Assembly: GCA_030674185.1 (NCBI GenBank)
Contig: JAPXFY010000026.1
Location: 32,127,167-32,191,166 of the forward strand
Direction of reading: 5' to 3'
DNA: 64,000 bases
Source of the DNA: Monoplex corrugatus
Taxonomy: Eukaryota > Mollusca > Gastropoda > Littorinimorpha > Ranellidae
In this document: positions 11,986-37,500 of the stretch, one piece after another
Layout of the letters: each line of letters starts with the position of its first letter
Numbering within the stretch: position 1 is the stretch's first letter
Translations under genes and position numbers: made by a program
Notes under the pieces: generated by a model
Seen by the model: only the letters and a program-made list of their open reading frames with translations
Database searches by the model: none
What the model was told of the DNA's origin: nothing

Positions 11986-12983
11986 GTTAGTGTCTGTGTG
12001 CTTTCAGGGCCTATTAGGGACCTGGGTGCTGTCAGGATATATTATGAAAGAAAACACAGGGAACTGCCTTGTCATGTATAATTATCATCATCATCCCAGT
12101 TATCATGATTCATCACATCATCATAAAAATTGTCCTACATTCTGTGGCTGTGCCATGCTGGACAGCTGAAATTAATGATGCAGTGGCAGCAACATACACA
12201 CAATGAAAACAGTGAAAAACAAACAAAAAAACCCACCAAAAAACAACAACAACAAAAAAGAAAATCCACAACAAAAAAAGTGGAAATAATTTCTTTCAGA
12301 ATTGCATGTGACACCCACGACCGACAGCGCCTGATGCCATCCTCACAAACCAGAGCCCCAAAGTTTTCTTCCCACAAAACTGTAAGACACCCATAATGCG
12401 CAGAAAAATGGACAGGGGGGAAAAGACAAAAGAAAGTAATTCACTACACAGACACAACACAAGCAGCTTTATACCAGCATGAAGCAAGTTCCATTACTTG
12501 AAGCTGAGCAGAAGCGGAAATGGCAATGAAAATGGCATGAAACAGTGAGGGAGACGGAACGAATGCTTATGAAATAAAGACTAAAAATAGTAACTATAAT
12601 AACTACAGAACCCAAATATCTGTTGGCACATCACAAAGTCACCTGTTGCTGCTGATGTCCTATTACACATGATATACTGCAGAAAATAAAAAGCTGACAA
12701 ATTTCTGCCAAAGAACATGCCTACGAAAGTGGACTGAAGGGTACCATAGAAAATGGACAACAGAATTTTATGATGTTTGATGTCCGATATACAAACAGAA
12801 ATTGAACAGAAAACTACCAAATAACTTATTTTATCATTGTCTTTCTAACAGTTTACACCTCATCTCCTTATGGTGTTGCAAATTTGTTCTAAAAAGCCTG
12901 TAAACCTTTACTTGCATGCTCTGCACATATAACCTTTTGAAATTTCTTATTGAAGATGTCCTTTGCTGTTTCTGGTGACTCCA

Positions 12984-13012
<29 letters not shown>
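12984..13012 (+). repeat. Poly-C tract (29 C)
   Basis: Uninterrupted C run followed by nine A. On the minus strand, the direction of Rab14 transcription, it is G29 preceded by U-rich sequence. Confidence 0.95.
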
Positions 13013-13014
<2 letters not shown>

Positions 13015-15450
13015 AAAAAAACAACATCACTGCGACTCTCTTCAACAACAACAACAATAATAAATAATGAAGATAACTTATACAACACCTTATCTCACAA
13101 AAAGCCCTATGCACTTCTGGATTTTTTAAAACTCAAATCTAGAAAGCTTTTGGCCCAGGGCTATTCACTTTCAGTATCAGAAGAGAAAATCCCTCTAAGC
13201 CAACTTCCGAATTGTTCTTTAAGCATAACTTCCCATAAGTCAAGGTTACTATCTGAACTGGTAAATATCTGTAAAACAAATTCTTGCTGATATGTATCAG
13301 ACATATCTTTCTGTGCAAATAAAAGATAGACACACAGACATGTCAATGTGCATTAATCTCCCTCTCTTTCTAAAGAAAATTTTGAAAAAAAAAAAAAAAG
13401 GAACCCCAAAACCAAATGGATACAAACACAAAAATAGAGTAGAGGTGGGAGGACAATAACAAAAAAAAAGTTTCCATTTGTTTTTAGCCATCACAGCATT
13501 ATCACAAGGAGGCGGGCACACAAATCCAAGCCAAACGCAGACCATATACAGAAATATATGTTTTGCAGTAATGTTATCACTTACCACAATATATAAATAA
13601 AACCTCTGACCATGCTGCTGTTTTCCCTTTTTGTTCCCCCAAAATTTTCAATCAGTTCACAGTTAGCAGCTAGCATCTTAACTTGCAAGCAAAACAAATC
13701 TTACAAATACAAGCACAAACCATATCTGTACAAGACCATTCTAGAAACTGAAACTACATACAAAAAGACAAGTGCTAGGGTAGGGGCAGATGTAAGGGAC
13801 AATAAGGGGAGAATGATTACAGCTTATATACATATACCTCTACAAAATTGCACAATTGCTGCTATCACTACATCACCCACAGTAACACAAATCACACCAC
13901 ACGCAAGACTGACTGCAGTCTCAGTCCATACAAAGTGAGCTACTATCTGGAACACAACTGAACCCAAGATGGCGCATTCAGGTTGGGAATTTATTCATGC
14001 TGGATGTTTCACACGTCCGTCTGTGCTCAACCTGAATCTGGCACTGGAAGACTCTTCAGAGTCCAGGCTACACAAAATCACATTAGTGACCGGTTTAGAA
14101 AAGGGACAGGACAAACACTCTACATCAACCACTACACTGGCAACATCTAAATTACCGACACATTGAGAATGGCAGAAAGTAGGCTGATTCACATTGTGGG
14201 CTTGGCATGAATAGAAGTACTCTCCAAGTCTGCGGCTCAAGTGAGCTGAATAAGCTGCAAGGATGACTCTCATCTGACAGCAACTACTCGTTCAAAGTCT
14301 CTTTGCATTGGACATTTATCTTCAGCACTGACTAAATTACAAATTCAAGGAAGTATTTTACATACACTGACATATAAGAATAAAAGTTGTTTGAGGGAAA
14401 ATTACCTAACCCTTCCCTTCAGCTCTGGTAAGAAGTGGAATACATACAAAGCCAGTTTTCACATGTTCCTGAGAATGGGATGTTCACAACACACCCTTCT
14501 CAAAAGTGCTGATGATAAAACTGTTTGGGTCCATGTGACCTTGACCATCACATCTTGTCTTTCAAACTAACCATTTCTTGATTCCTTAACAGGTTAATAT
14601 ATTTGACCAGCACTTCATAAAGAATCACCAACAAAGAGCCAAGAGTGTTTAAACATTTTTGTTACAGACACACATACATGGACAAAACCTCTTTCCAGCC
14701 TTTAACAAATACTCTCCCCATTTTTTTTAAACTCAACAAAATGGAAAACATTTAAAACAAAAAACACAACAAAGAAAACCCCCAAAACAACAACCTCCTG
14801 CTGATGCAAGTGAATTCAATTGTTTTCCAGATAATAACATGAGACTGCTGTATGTATAATTCAAACACAAAGGGATGCAGTGAAATGCTGGTTGACACCA
14901 CATTTATGTTAATGATTACAATGAGAAATCTTTTTTCTTTAAGAAAACGCTACACCATACCATTCAGACAGGCCCATACACATACTCCCAAACATGCAAT
15001 CCACACATAACACACATAATCCATTCTCACTCCACCAACATGTTCAAACTGGAATGCCTCTACACTCATCAAGACTTTGTGCTTTTGCTCTCACAAATGA
15101 CACAACAACAGGTTAGTGCAAATACGAGGATAAAGACAGCAAAGGAAAAACAGGAAAGATAAACACCACAACCAAACTGTGCAAGCTACAAGTTTCTTTT
15201 TTTTTTTTTTATTTCTGCTTTTCCTTTCGGAGATGTGCTGAGCTGGGGTATAGATGGAAAAGCAAATGGAAGGAAGCAGGCTGATGGAAGAATGGCGTGT
15301 AAGTTGATCATTCTTCTTCAGGTTTTGAGAAAGGGAGAGAAACATGTAAAATGTGGGCAAGGCAGTAAAAGGAATGGAGTGAAATGCTTTTATACATGTG
15401 GTCAGTTACATTTGCTTTGATTAAAAAACCTGTCAAACTAAAGTTTTATT

Positions 15451-15466
15451 CCCCCCCCCCCCCCCC
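15451..15466 (+). repeat. Poly-C tract (16 C)
   Basis: Uninterrupted C run preceded by TTTTATT and followed by ACCTCC and T8. Confidence 0.95.
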
Positions 15467-17821
15467 ACCTCCTTTTTTTTGTACAGATATGTATAAATGA
15501 ATAATCGATTCCAATACAGCGCAGTGTGACAGGGTAGAAACACTTGCAGCTGATGCTGTAAGATCACACACAAATCCTATGGGTGTGTTCTTCAGAAAAG
15601 TTGCCTAAAGCACTTAAAACAAGTTTCCATGCCACAACCCATTCAAGTATCTGGGCCAGATATTCTTAAATGACAATATGGACAAACTGTCTACACTTTT
15701 ATGAACCAATGTGGACGATCAATCACAGATTATGTGGAGTGATAATGCCAGTTACCAGTAGATGTCCTGGCAAAGAGCAAGGCATCATCCTTTGCCTGCA
15801 GACTGGGCACATCAGACTGAACCAGGACACGAACAAACGCTTATAACTTGTACTGTCCCCATGGTGCCCCTATACAGAACCTGAACAGAGAGCAGAACAC
15901 ATACCCCAGAAGTACGCGAGATACCCATCACTGAGGGAAATCTGGCCAATATCTTCGATGCTGCACAAGCTGTGGGCCTGAGGATGCGCTACGGAAGACG
16001 ATCTATTTCATCCTCCAGACTAAATTCTAAGTGCGACGATGGACGGGAAGATGATGTGAGGTGATCAATCACAGATTCTCATTTGTACCAACTACATATC
16101 TGCTCTCGTAACTCATAAACCACTTACACTTTCTGTCTCCCATTTTCATTTTGTGTATGATTCATTTAAATTTAGTTATTTAATGCTGATGGACTGACCT
16201 TGGTTTCTTTTGCAAGTTGTTTACCAGGTTGGGGAGGGGTGTGGGGCGAGCTTTATCCTACCCTCTGAACAGCAATATGCCTTGTAACAAAATTCATGTT
16301 TCAGAGACACATTTTGCCATCTGGTTATAGAATGAACAGTAGGGTCTACTGCTTTACAAAATCATACAGGTGAAGCCCCGTGCAGCCCACATATAATTCT
16401 CAAACAGAGTAGCACTTCAGCAAAATAAATAGAGAAAAAGAAAAGAAAACAAAGGCAAAACCTGGCCTGGCAAACTAGTGCAAGTTTCACACTGTAAAAA
16501 TACCTATCACACATGTATATTGACTGGAAATAGCTTTTAAAAAGGCTATGCAAAAAAAAAAAAAAGAATAAAATAAAGAAATAAATGAACAAATAAATTA
16601 AACAAATGCTCAAAGATGTGATAATTGTAAAATATGAAAAGAAAACAAATGGCAGCAAAAAGTAACATTAACTGAAGCAAAACCTGCCCATGAAAAAATA
16701 AAACAGAATGAAATTGGAACTTGAAAGATTTGAAAACAACTGACCGAAACACATTTGGTACGAGTGCAGTATAAGCGATGACTTACATCCCTCCGATAAG
16801 ACAAAATGCATGACAAAGAAATATTAAATAGAAATAGTAAATATTACAGTGCCCTTGGTAACTGTTAAGAATGGAAGCAGAAACGGACTGTAACAATTTT
16901 ATAATGTTCAAGAATAGCATACCTTTAAAGATTATGCAGACGACTGTGATTTTGAAAAGAAATCAGACCCACTCTAACAGCAACTGTACTCTCATCTTCA
17001 CCGACAACTGTGACCTAATACTTTAAAAAAAAAAAAATCATCCGTTATTCTCACTCTTCTTCACCCTTACAAAGTTCTTCTCTTTGAAATGTCAAAACAA
17101 CCTTTCCGTCACACCAAGATATTTAGATCAGAAGTCATTCTGATTTTTTAGTTACAGTTAAAATCTAGTTTATCTAGTTTATGGTGAAGAAATCATTACT
17201 AATTTCTATCTGCCAATCCCCCCCTTCACCCCCCCCCCAACACACATACATAATGAGGCTTTGGAATTGACCTGAACCAAACCTTTGCTTCAGTTCAGGA
17301 ATCATAAGACTGACAGCTACAATTAACAGGTCAGTTTCTGATATGGTGATAAAACTGTTAGATGTGAAGATATAGCAAAGGAAGCTGGAGGAAGGGGGGG
17401 GGGGGGTGAGTGATGGTGGTGGGTGAATAGTGATATATCATTTGTTTTCTTTAAACCCACACCACGTAACTTCAGAAAAATAAAATCAAAAACTAAACCA
17501 CACACATATAAATACGAAAATAAAACAAACAAATCATGGATACATTCTTCACAAATGGCTGACATATGCACACAAACAAACAAACCAAAAAAAACCAAAA
17601 AACAAAACAAAAAAACTGGAACCAAACAAACAAACAAAAACCAACAACAACACACCGATGAACATTTCCAGCTTTGTATGTGAAGGAAGAAGGAACAGAA
17701 AAAAAAAAGTAGGATGAATGAACAAAACGCGCACTATGTACATCCACACTCTCACACACACCCAGACATACCAATAATCTGACACAGACTAACGGACAAA
17801 CAGACATCAAGCAACAGGCCA

Positions 17822-30907
<13,086 letters not shown>

Positions 30908-30954
<47 letters not shown>

Positions 30955-30973
30955 GAGAGAGAGAGAGAGAGAA
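30908..30973 (+). repeat. (GA)n with (GACA)4 block, second flank of the SINE
   Basis: GA run, then CAGACAGACAGACAGA, then GA run ending AATG. The same order occurs on the other side of the SINE at 30540-30645. Confidence 0.93.
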
Positions 30974-30999
30974 TGTCAATTAAAGGAATGTGGCATTTT

Positions 31000-31975
31000 C
31001 AAAAAGACTGCATAACAATCTGCTTCAATATTTTCAAATCACAATGGAGAAACCTGCCAACAAAGAATTTCCGGCAATAACGTACTCTTTCATTTCCCCT
31101 GTCCACTTCCTGCTCTATCCCTCTTGCAAATACTGCCTATAAATTGTATAATGAACAAAATCTGCAGTCATGCATAACAAACTCCTCTTTATATGAACGT
31201 GGTGTTACAGAGAACAAAAACTGACTGGCACAGCTGCTCATGAATAACATAGCGATCAGCATACTACTATTACTAACATGCTAGATTTCTTAAAGTGTCA
31301 CCAAGATCTAACTGTGTCTGCCACTTTGCCATACCAGTTACGTAATGCCAGCATGCAGCAATGTGTGTATGCCATGTGTGTGCATGCATGCGTGTGTATC
31401 TTTTTGTACATTTTAATGACTGTGCTGATAAACATCATCTGATGATGTACAAAATAAGAAATGTTGTGAATAACATCAGAACTCCATCAACAAAACAACA
31501 AACAATCAGCGCTGTGTAAGACCACTGATCTATCTTACTCATGACAACTACGCAATACTGCTATAACGAACACATATCCAACTCCTTCAAATTTCGTTGT
31601 ATGCTGGCTCCACTGAATACTGAAATACATAGTTTTATGTTTCAGAGCTCTGAGTGAACTAAAGTCATAGGCATAATTCTTCATGTTCTTTCCTGGACAT
31701 TTTCTCAGCGTACCCTGTAGCGAAGAGGTTGAGCAGTGATGGTGTTAATCAGCTGCGTGATTTAAAGCCTGTTTTCTCAAAATAGCACATTCTGCATTTA
31801 CAGACTTCAAAACTCTATTTCTCCATCAATTTTCATGGTATGGAATTAAAGTTGGTTTGTTGGAATCATTATAAACTGTAAAGTCTCTACTAAATCTCTT
31901 ATTTTTTTTCTAGTAATACCTAAAACTACATACATAGGCAAAATACAACTTTTCGTGTAATAAGTGAGAATGGGC
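31000..31975 (-). other. Rab14 5'-UTR intron, non-coding
   Basis: Unique AT-rich sequence; no exon, repeat or RNA gene recognised. Confidence 0.5.
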
Positions 31976-31979
31976 CACA

Positions 31980-32250
31980 CACAAGTATCTTCCCCTTTCT
32001 CTGATATCTTGAGTTCAATCCCATCCTGCAGTAAAAAACTGGACCGTTTGTTGCCCATCTTTTTTAGCTTCAATCACTGGGGTGGTGTAACTGCTACCTA
32101 GTGTTTCACAGGTCCTATTCCCCACCCACCCCATTTCAAGACCTTGCCAGCCCACAGGGTTTTGCGCAAAGTGTCTGCTAGATAATTACTGGCAGATTTG
32201 GGAACAGTGCCATATGGAATCATCAGTGCAATGAATCCCTGTTAAACCCT
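31980..32250 (+). mobile_element. SINE-like repeat, family 2, copy 2
   Basis: The same ordered blocks as 1625-1925: GAGTTCAATCCCATC, GTTGCCCATC, GTGTTTCACAGGTCC, CAAGACCTTGCCAGCCCA, GGGTTTTGCGCA and CATATGGAATCATCAG. It differs by small indels. Confidence 0.6.
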
Positions 32251-32254
32251 TTCT

Positions 32255-33300
32255 TAAGCAGTTCTTCACCAGTTACCTCATGAGCCTTTAAGCCAATTTT
32301 TTTTAAAACATGTAAAACGGTTAAGTATTTGTAACACTCACACATAAGCATAGATGTTCTTAGTGTCATATCAATAATAAATAAATAGATGTTCTTAATA
32401 TCGTATCAATAATCCTAGCAATAATTTTTGTTAATAGGGGCCAATATTGTAACGAGTTCGTAATCCATCATTCAACTGTCTTCTTGTAGCTGTTTGCAAA
32501 TCTTTTTTCCTTGTACCTATGAATGATTTTGTAAATCATTTATGCCCGTTTCACTACATGCCCACAAACATTGTCTTTGCTACATGTGGCACTACTGCAG
32601 GTTTTCCCTTTCTTTTGTAACTTCCCGAACATGTTCGATGGAAATGGCGCCGAGTTTCAACAACAAATTGCAGACTGGTTCCACTGTCACTTCACATAAG
32701 CAGAAGAAAACCTAAAATTAAATATACCAATGCTGATTTATGTGCATTACTTGAAAATGTTGAACAAAACAGCACTGTGTTCTTCAGAACTCAGATCAAC
32801 ATCGTACTTGCCTAGGAGAACTGTGGGACAAATTCACAGCTTCTGTGAATTCACTTGGTGTTGCATGCCAAAGTCAGGAGCAAGTGCATGCCAAAGTCAG
32901 GAGCAAGTTAGAAAAATGGTTTGACTTAAAATCTTTCGCCATAAAAACAAGATCACAAAACAAAAATCTGCCAACTGGTGAGGGATAAACAAGTGGAGAA
33001 CTGTTGTAAGTCGACATTACCCTCTATATCTATCATTCTATGGGGAAAACAGCACACTCATTACTGCCATTTTGTACAGATCTTTTATAACAAACCAAAG
33101 AAAGTACTACTTGCAATTAAGTATAAAACTCAATTAATTCTGTGTATATCTTTGATTAATTTGTATAAAATACACAACTTTTGTCATTATACCATATTAG
33201 ATGACTTCTTTCTTGTCTTTCTAAATCATAGCTTCAACAATAATGTTGCTCCCACAACAACCAATGTGCAATCCTGATTCCTAATCTGCAGGGTAAAACT
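32255..33300. other. Non-coding interval
   Basis: It contains two local tandem duplications: TAGATGTTCTTARTRTCRTA twice at 32350-32410, and a 22-bp GCATGCCAAAGTCAGGAGCA unit twice at 32864-32907. No exon. Confidence 0.5.
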
Positions 33301-33307
33301 GTTTTAA

Positions 33308-33447
33308 CCCTTTGAGTCGTTTGACAACTGCACCCTATCCATCAACTGCAGAAACTTAACCCTTTGACTCCCTCACCCTATCCACCAGCTTTGCTGGCAT
33401 GGTTGACAATGCAAGATGCTGGTGGACACGGTCCAGGAGTCAAAAGG
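33308..33447. mobile_element. MITE, piggyBac type, copy 3 (internally deleted)
   Basis: TTAA at 33304-33307 and 33448-33451; starts CCCTTTGAGTC, ends GAGTCAAAAGG. It contains CTTAACCCTTTGACTCCC and CACCCTATCCACCAGC but lacks one half of the central palindrome, so it is about 140 bp. Confidence 0.7.
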
Positions 33448-33959
33448 TTAAACAACCCTGGTTCCTTTTTTTTCCTACTAGAAAATGTGTGGTTTCTATC
33501 CCTGATAAAGTGATAAGGATGGCAGCTACATCAGATAGGCTCACATTCCACTGGTCTTTAGAGGGAGAAAATCTGAGGGAGAAAGAAAGAGATGGATGAA
33601 GAATAAAGGGACAGGACAGAAAGCTGAGAAAAGAGGACATGCAGACAGGAGTGTGGGGGAACGCATGATACTCTCCCACTCTATTTCACAGATTTCGATG
33701 TCTTTTCTTGTTTTATTTAGATCATTCAGCAGTTTGATCAAATTACAAACATACCATCACAAAAACAATGAGGGGAAAAGTTAAATAGAAGCGCAAATTC
33801 TGCACTTAATCAATGGAGAATTTTAATGTTAGTAATGTCATTTTTCTTCTGCTAGTATTATGCACTATTGTTTAAGTCATAGTTTTCTTGTGATATCTAA
33901 ATGATCCAATTTGCACATCTCTGCAGTCAAACTGTAATGTACAAAATTTCATTGTGGGT

Positions 33960-33970
33960 GTGCATGCATG

Positions 33971-34041
<71 letters not shown>

Positions 34042-34117
34042 TGTTTGTGTTTGTGTTTGTGTTTGTGTGTTTGTGTTTGTGTGTTGTGTGCATGCGTGCG
34101 CGTGTGTGTGTGTTCAA
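33960..34117 (+). repeat. (TG)n/(TTTG)n microsatellite
   Basis: TG run 33971-34037, then TGTTTG variants, then TGCGTGCGCG to 34117. Confidence 0.95.
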
Positions 34118-34119
34118 GC

Positions 34120-35140
34120 TATTCTCTTTTAAACTTTGTTGTTGAACATTTCTCATTTCATAATGATAAAAGTGAAATGGATCACTGCTATCATGGAAAA
34201 TTCGATACACTGTCAAAAACCCAGTCTCATAAAAAATGAAACAGCACGCAATTCCCATCTCATTTCCACGTATTTTGTGCCTCACACAGTTAACTTACAA
34301 AGTTACACATGTACACACTGCAAACAAAGCACTGTCAATGCTGTATAGTTGTGTTATTCATGTTGCTGGCTCTATGATTAGTATGAATACAGTTACTTTG
34401 TGACCACCACTAAAGTTACAAACACATTTACAAACAAAAACTCCCTACTTGGCCACTGTGAACCACAATTGTCTTTGCCACGAATGGGTTTTCCCTCGGA
34501 AAATGTCCTTATTGGCAAAGTGGGCATTGTGATATGAAGCCCAGGACTACAGGTACAACCATTGCAGTCACTGCAGGAGAAAATTATTATGGCCCAGTGT
34601 GTACTCATAATCAGTCTCATGCAAAGAACCTGCAGTGTTCTCATTTTACCCAATATCCATAACCAAATACCTTAAACCTTATGCTCTATTTGCATGTGAC
34701 ACTGTGCCATGCCTCTCCCAACACCAGTGTGTTGCTGATGTACTCTGTATATATCACAGTTGTTTGAATGATTCATTTGGCACTGTAGAAATAACAACTG
34801 CTTTGTTTATAAATGTTTCATTCGGCACTGTAGAAATAGCAACTGTTAAGTTATAAGATTTATTTACCTGAAACAATTCAAATTTTTTCTTTCCTCAGCA
34901 TGGCAAACTCAAATACATACATGTACTTCTGTCAAAGACTGGTAGCAGTGGTACTGATCAAGAAACTTACACTGTCAGTGTTTAGTTTGACAGCAACTTC
35001 ACCGTTCTTCCATACTCTTTCTTTTACCTTTGTTTGGTGTTCTGTTAGTTGTTTAGGTTATGTCTCAACACCCTGTGGAAAGCTGCTATCTTAGATTCAA
35101 GTTGCTTATAAATGTATGAATACCCCTTTCCTCTTGCTAT
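34120..35140. other. Non-coding interval with a small tandem duplication
   Basis: At 34765-34855 a segment with TTCATTYGGCACTGTAGAAA and TARCAACTG is present twice, about 49 bp apart. No exon. Confidence 0.5.
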
Positions 35141-35145
35141 CTGCA

Positions 35146-35375
35146 GGCCTCTAAGTTCAAACGGATAATACCCAATTTACATGCCGATGGTTTGAGCTTT
35201 GAACCTTGGGGTGTGCTACACTAAAACTTGCAATCCCATGCCTACCTTAACAGACCTGTTGTTCTGGTGGGCCCAGTATAATATTAAATCCCCTCCCAAT
35301 CTTCCCAGGAATGGTCATCCCTGCTGGCCATATCACCTGACGTGAGTGCAGATGCAAAACTGAACCAAATCTCTT
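35146..35375 (+). mobile_element. tRNA-derived SINE, family 4, decayed copy
   Basis: Head relics CCTCTAAGTTCAAACGGAT and TTTGAACCTTGGGGTGTGCT, then the body CCCAGGAATGGTCATCCC, GGCCATATCACCTGACG and a tail AAAACTGAACCAAATC. The last three match the 30646-30906 element in order. Box B is damaged. Confidence 0.65.
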
Positions 35376-35379
35376 GCTA

Positions 35380-36600
35380 TCCAGGCAGCTGGCCTGATGA
35401 GTTCAACACTAAACAGAACATGTCATTTTCTTTGGAAGTACAGGACCTCCCCATTAAAAGACCTTATTAATGACAGACAGAACCTTCCCATCAAAAGACC
35501 TTATTAATTAATGACTGTGTTACAAAGGTCTTCTCGACTGTTCCCCAGTCACCAGCAATCTTTTCTTTTCTTCTTTTACATTTGAAACCAAAAACATTCA
35601 TTTTATTCCTTTTTTCGCATTGTCTTCCTAAAAGGTTTCTGTTTTGTTTTTTACCTTATAATACACAATTTATTCTGTTCAATTACAGGTCTATTTTGTG
35701 CAAAGACCTTTCTCTGACATAAACTGCAATACAAACAGAATTTTTATCATCATATATGTGGGAGCTTTCTCTGACATAAAACTGCCTACAGGTGCAATAC
35801 AAACTGAATTTTTATTATCATATATGCGGATGCCATTCTCCTCTTGATATCATTCTCCTCTTGATTTCCCACATCCCCAGGCAGTAGATTGGCAAGTTCT
35901 ACACAGAATAAAATGCATCGTAAATAATAACAGCGCTATGTGAGGGTCTTCTTGACCATTTCCCAGCCATCACCAGTCTTCCTTCTCTTTCCTTTTTAAT
36001 ATTGTTGTTGTTATTATTTAGCATTGTCTTCATAAATGGTTTTTCGTTTCCTTTTATAGACCAGGCAGATTAATCTGTCGAGTAGTGTTTTTCATCTCCT
36101 TGTTTTTAGGTCTTTGCAAGAGAAGCTTGCTTTCTCTCTCTTGGGGCTGTAACAATAATTATAGGCCTTGGCCTACTCAAAATTTACTTTGCAGCATACA
36201 GTGGTAAACTAACTGAAAGTGTTAGCAGTAAAGAGGCTAATGCTCTTATCTTAAACCTCATGCACTCTAGATCTGGCAGGTGAAGTAATATCTATTTTTA
36301 GTATCTTTCTTCATAATTCACTTACTAAGTCATAAGTTTGTAGGTTACTTCTTAAGTTACAATTGTCAGTGCAGCCTAGCCCTAACTCTACTGCACCCAG
36401 CCACCAATGTTATCGGGTCACTCATACTGTCACAGTCATAGATCTTATATTAGTTATAAACTAGCCTACATGTGAAGTAGGCATAAATAGCCTAATAAAT
36501 ATCACTTTGGTCACAAAAAATGCAGTGATTATAAGACAATAATATTTTTCTTTCTCACTTGTCTTTTAACGAATTCATTTTTACGAGTAGCCTAATAAAT
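35380..36600. other. Non-coding interval with local duplications
   Basis: Imperfect duplications at 35450-35515 (AAAGACCTTATTAATGAC type) and 35706-35830 (CTCTGACATAAA and CAATACAAAC blocks twice). No exon recognised. Confidence 0.45.
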
Positions 36601-37245
36601 TCAAATGCACGGATAAGTCACACATCGTCTCGTGACACATCATGATGATCATGGTCACGGAGGTGCATACTGCATGTCCGATGTTGTGACAGTGAAATAG
36701 TGTTAATCTTACTATAGCCCACGTGATGCAACTGGTTTTCTATATTACAACTGCACGTGCATACATCAAGATACACGCAAACGGATCAGACAACTGAGAA
36801 ACATGGGAGGGTTGATAATTAACACATTCACACGGAAGTGGTCATGATCAAGTCATGTGAACAAAACGTAATGGAGCAGACTGAGACTGGTATCGAAAAG
36901 ATAATATCCCCTCGGTATCCTGAATGGACACAACACGATTCCACACAAAACCACTTTTCTAACTATTTGATTGGTTGTTATTAGTCCATATAATCGTAGA
37001 CTGCTTCTTGTCATCAATTCTCACCTCCAGATAAAGAAAACACGTCAAATACGTCTGTTTACTCTGTCTGCGAGCAAATATGGCCGTCGATATTTTCGCT
37101 GTCAAGAATGCCATCTACACAAGGGGCGTGAGGAAGGGAAACAACTCTACTCATCTCAGTGTCGTCTGCTAGGACAGAACTTCAGGAGTCTTCCTGGCGA
37201 GCGTCAGTTTTGGTTCCCCCTCCCCCCCCCCCCCCCCCCCTCCCT
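36600..37245 (-). promoter_or_regulatory. Candidate Rab14 promoter and non-coding first exon
   Basis: CpGs are clearly denser here than in the flanks (for example around 36620-36680 and 37040-37200). On the minus strand CTGGAG|GTGAGA at about 37025/37024 is a strong donor, and AAATATGGCCG on the + strand near 37077 is close to a YY1-type ATGGC motif. Rab14 needs an upstream non-coding exon, because an acceptor sits 11 nt before its ATG. This is the best-looking place for it, but no transcript proves it. The block ends in a C run at 37216-37240. Confidence 0.35.
37216..37240 (+). repeat. Poly-C tract
   Basis: C5-T-C19 run beside the candidate promoter; G-rich on the Rab14 strand. Confidence 0.93.
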
Positions 37246-37500
37246 AAAACAGTTTATTCAGACTCTGAATATTTCTATGTGCACTAACAGTGCAAACATT
37301 ATGTAGTGGAAAGGGAAATCCAAAATGATCATGACATATACGAAAGCCTGCGCATCAACCCTCACAATTAGATTTTGGCTACATTGCAGTGATGTGCAGA
37401 GATAATTATCCGTCTCTCCATCTGCCCCATTACACCCCACAAGAACCACTGCTTCCAACCAAATGGGTTTGGAACTACGTATATGGTGTGTCTGTTTATT

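Larger units (their letters stand above)
11990..17821 (-). other. Region downstream of Rab14 stop; 3' UTR of unknown length then intergenic
   Basis: The Rab14 stop is at 17822-17824, and everything just below it should be 3' UTR on the minus strand. Many AATAAA (TTTATT on +) hexamers exist and none is decisive. Notable contents are a 29-nt C run at 12984-13012, a 16-nt C run at 15451-15466, A-rich patches at 12220-12290 and 17580-17650, and a G run near 17395-17406. I see no coding exon. Confidence 0.45.

Noticed and set aside
37081..37180. Short + frame starting at ATG 37080 (MAVDIFAVKNAIYTRG)
   Set aside because: It stops after about 31 codons, has no splice donor or family match, and lies in the likely Rab14 promoter. 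It could be antisense 5' UTR.
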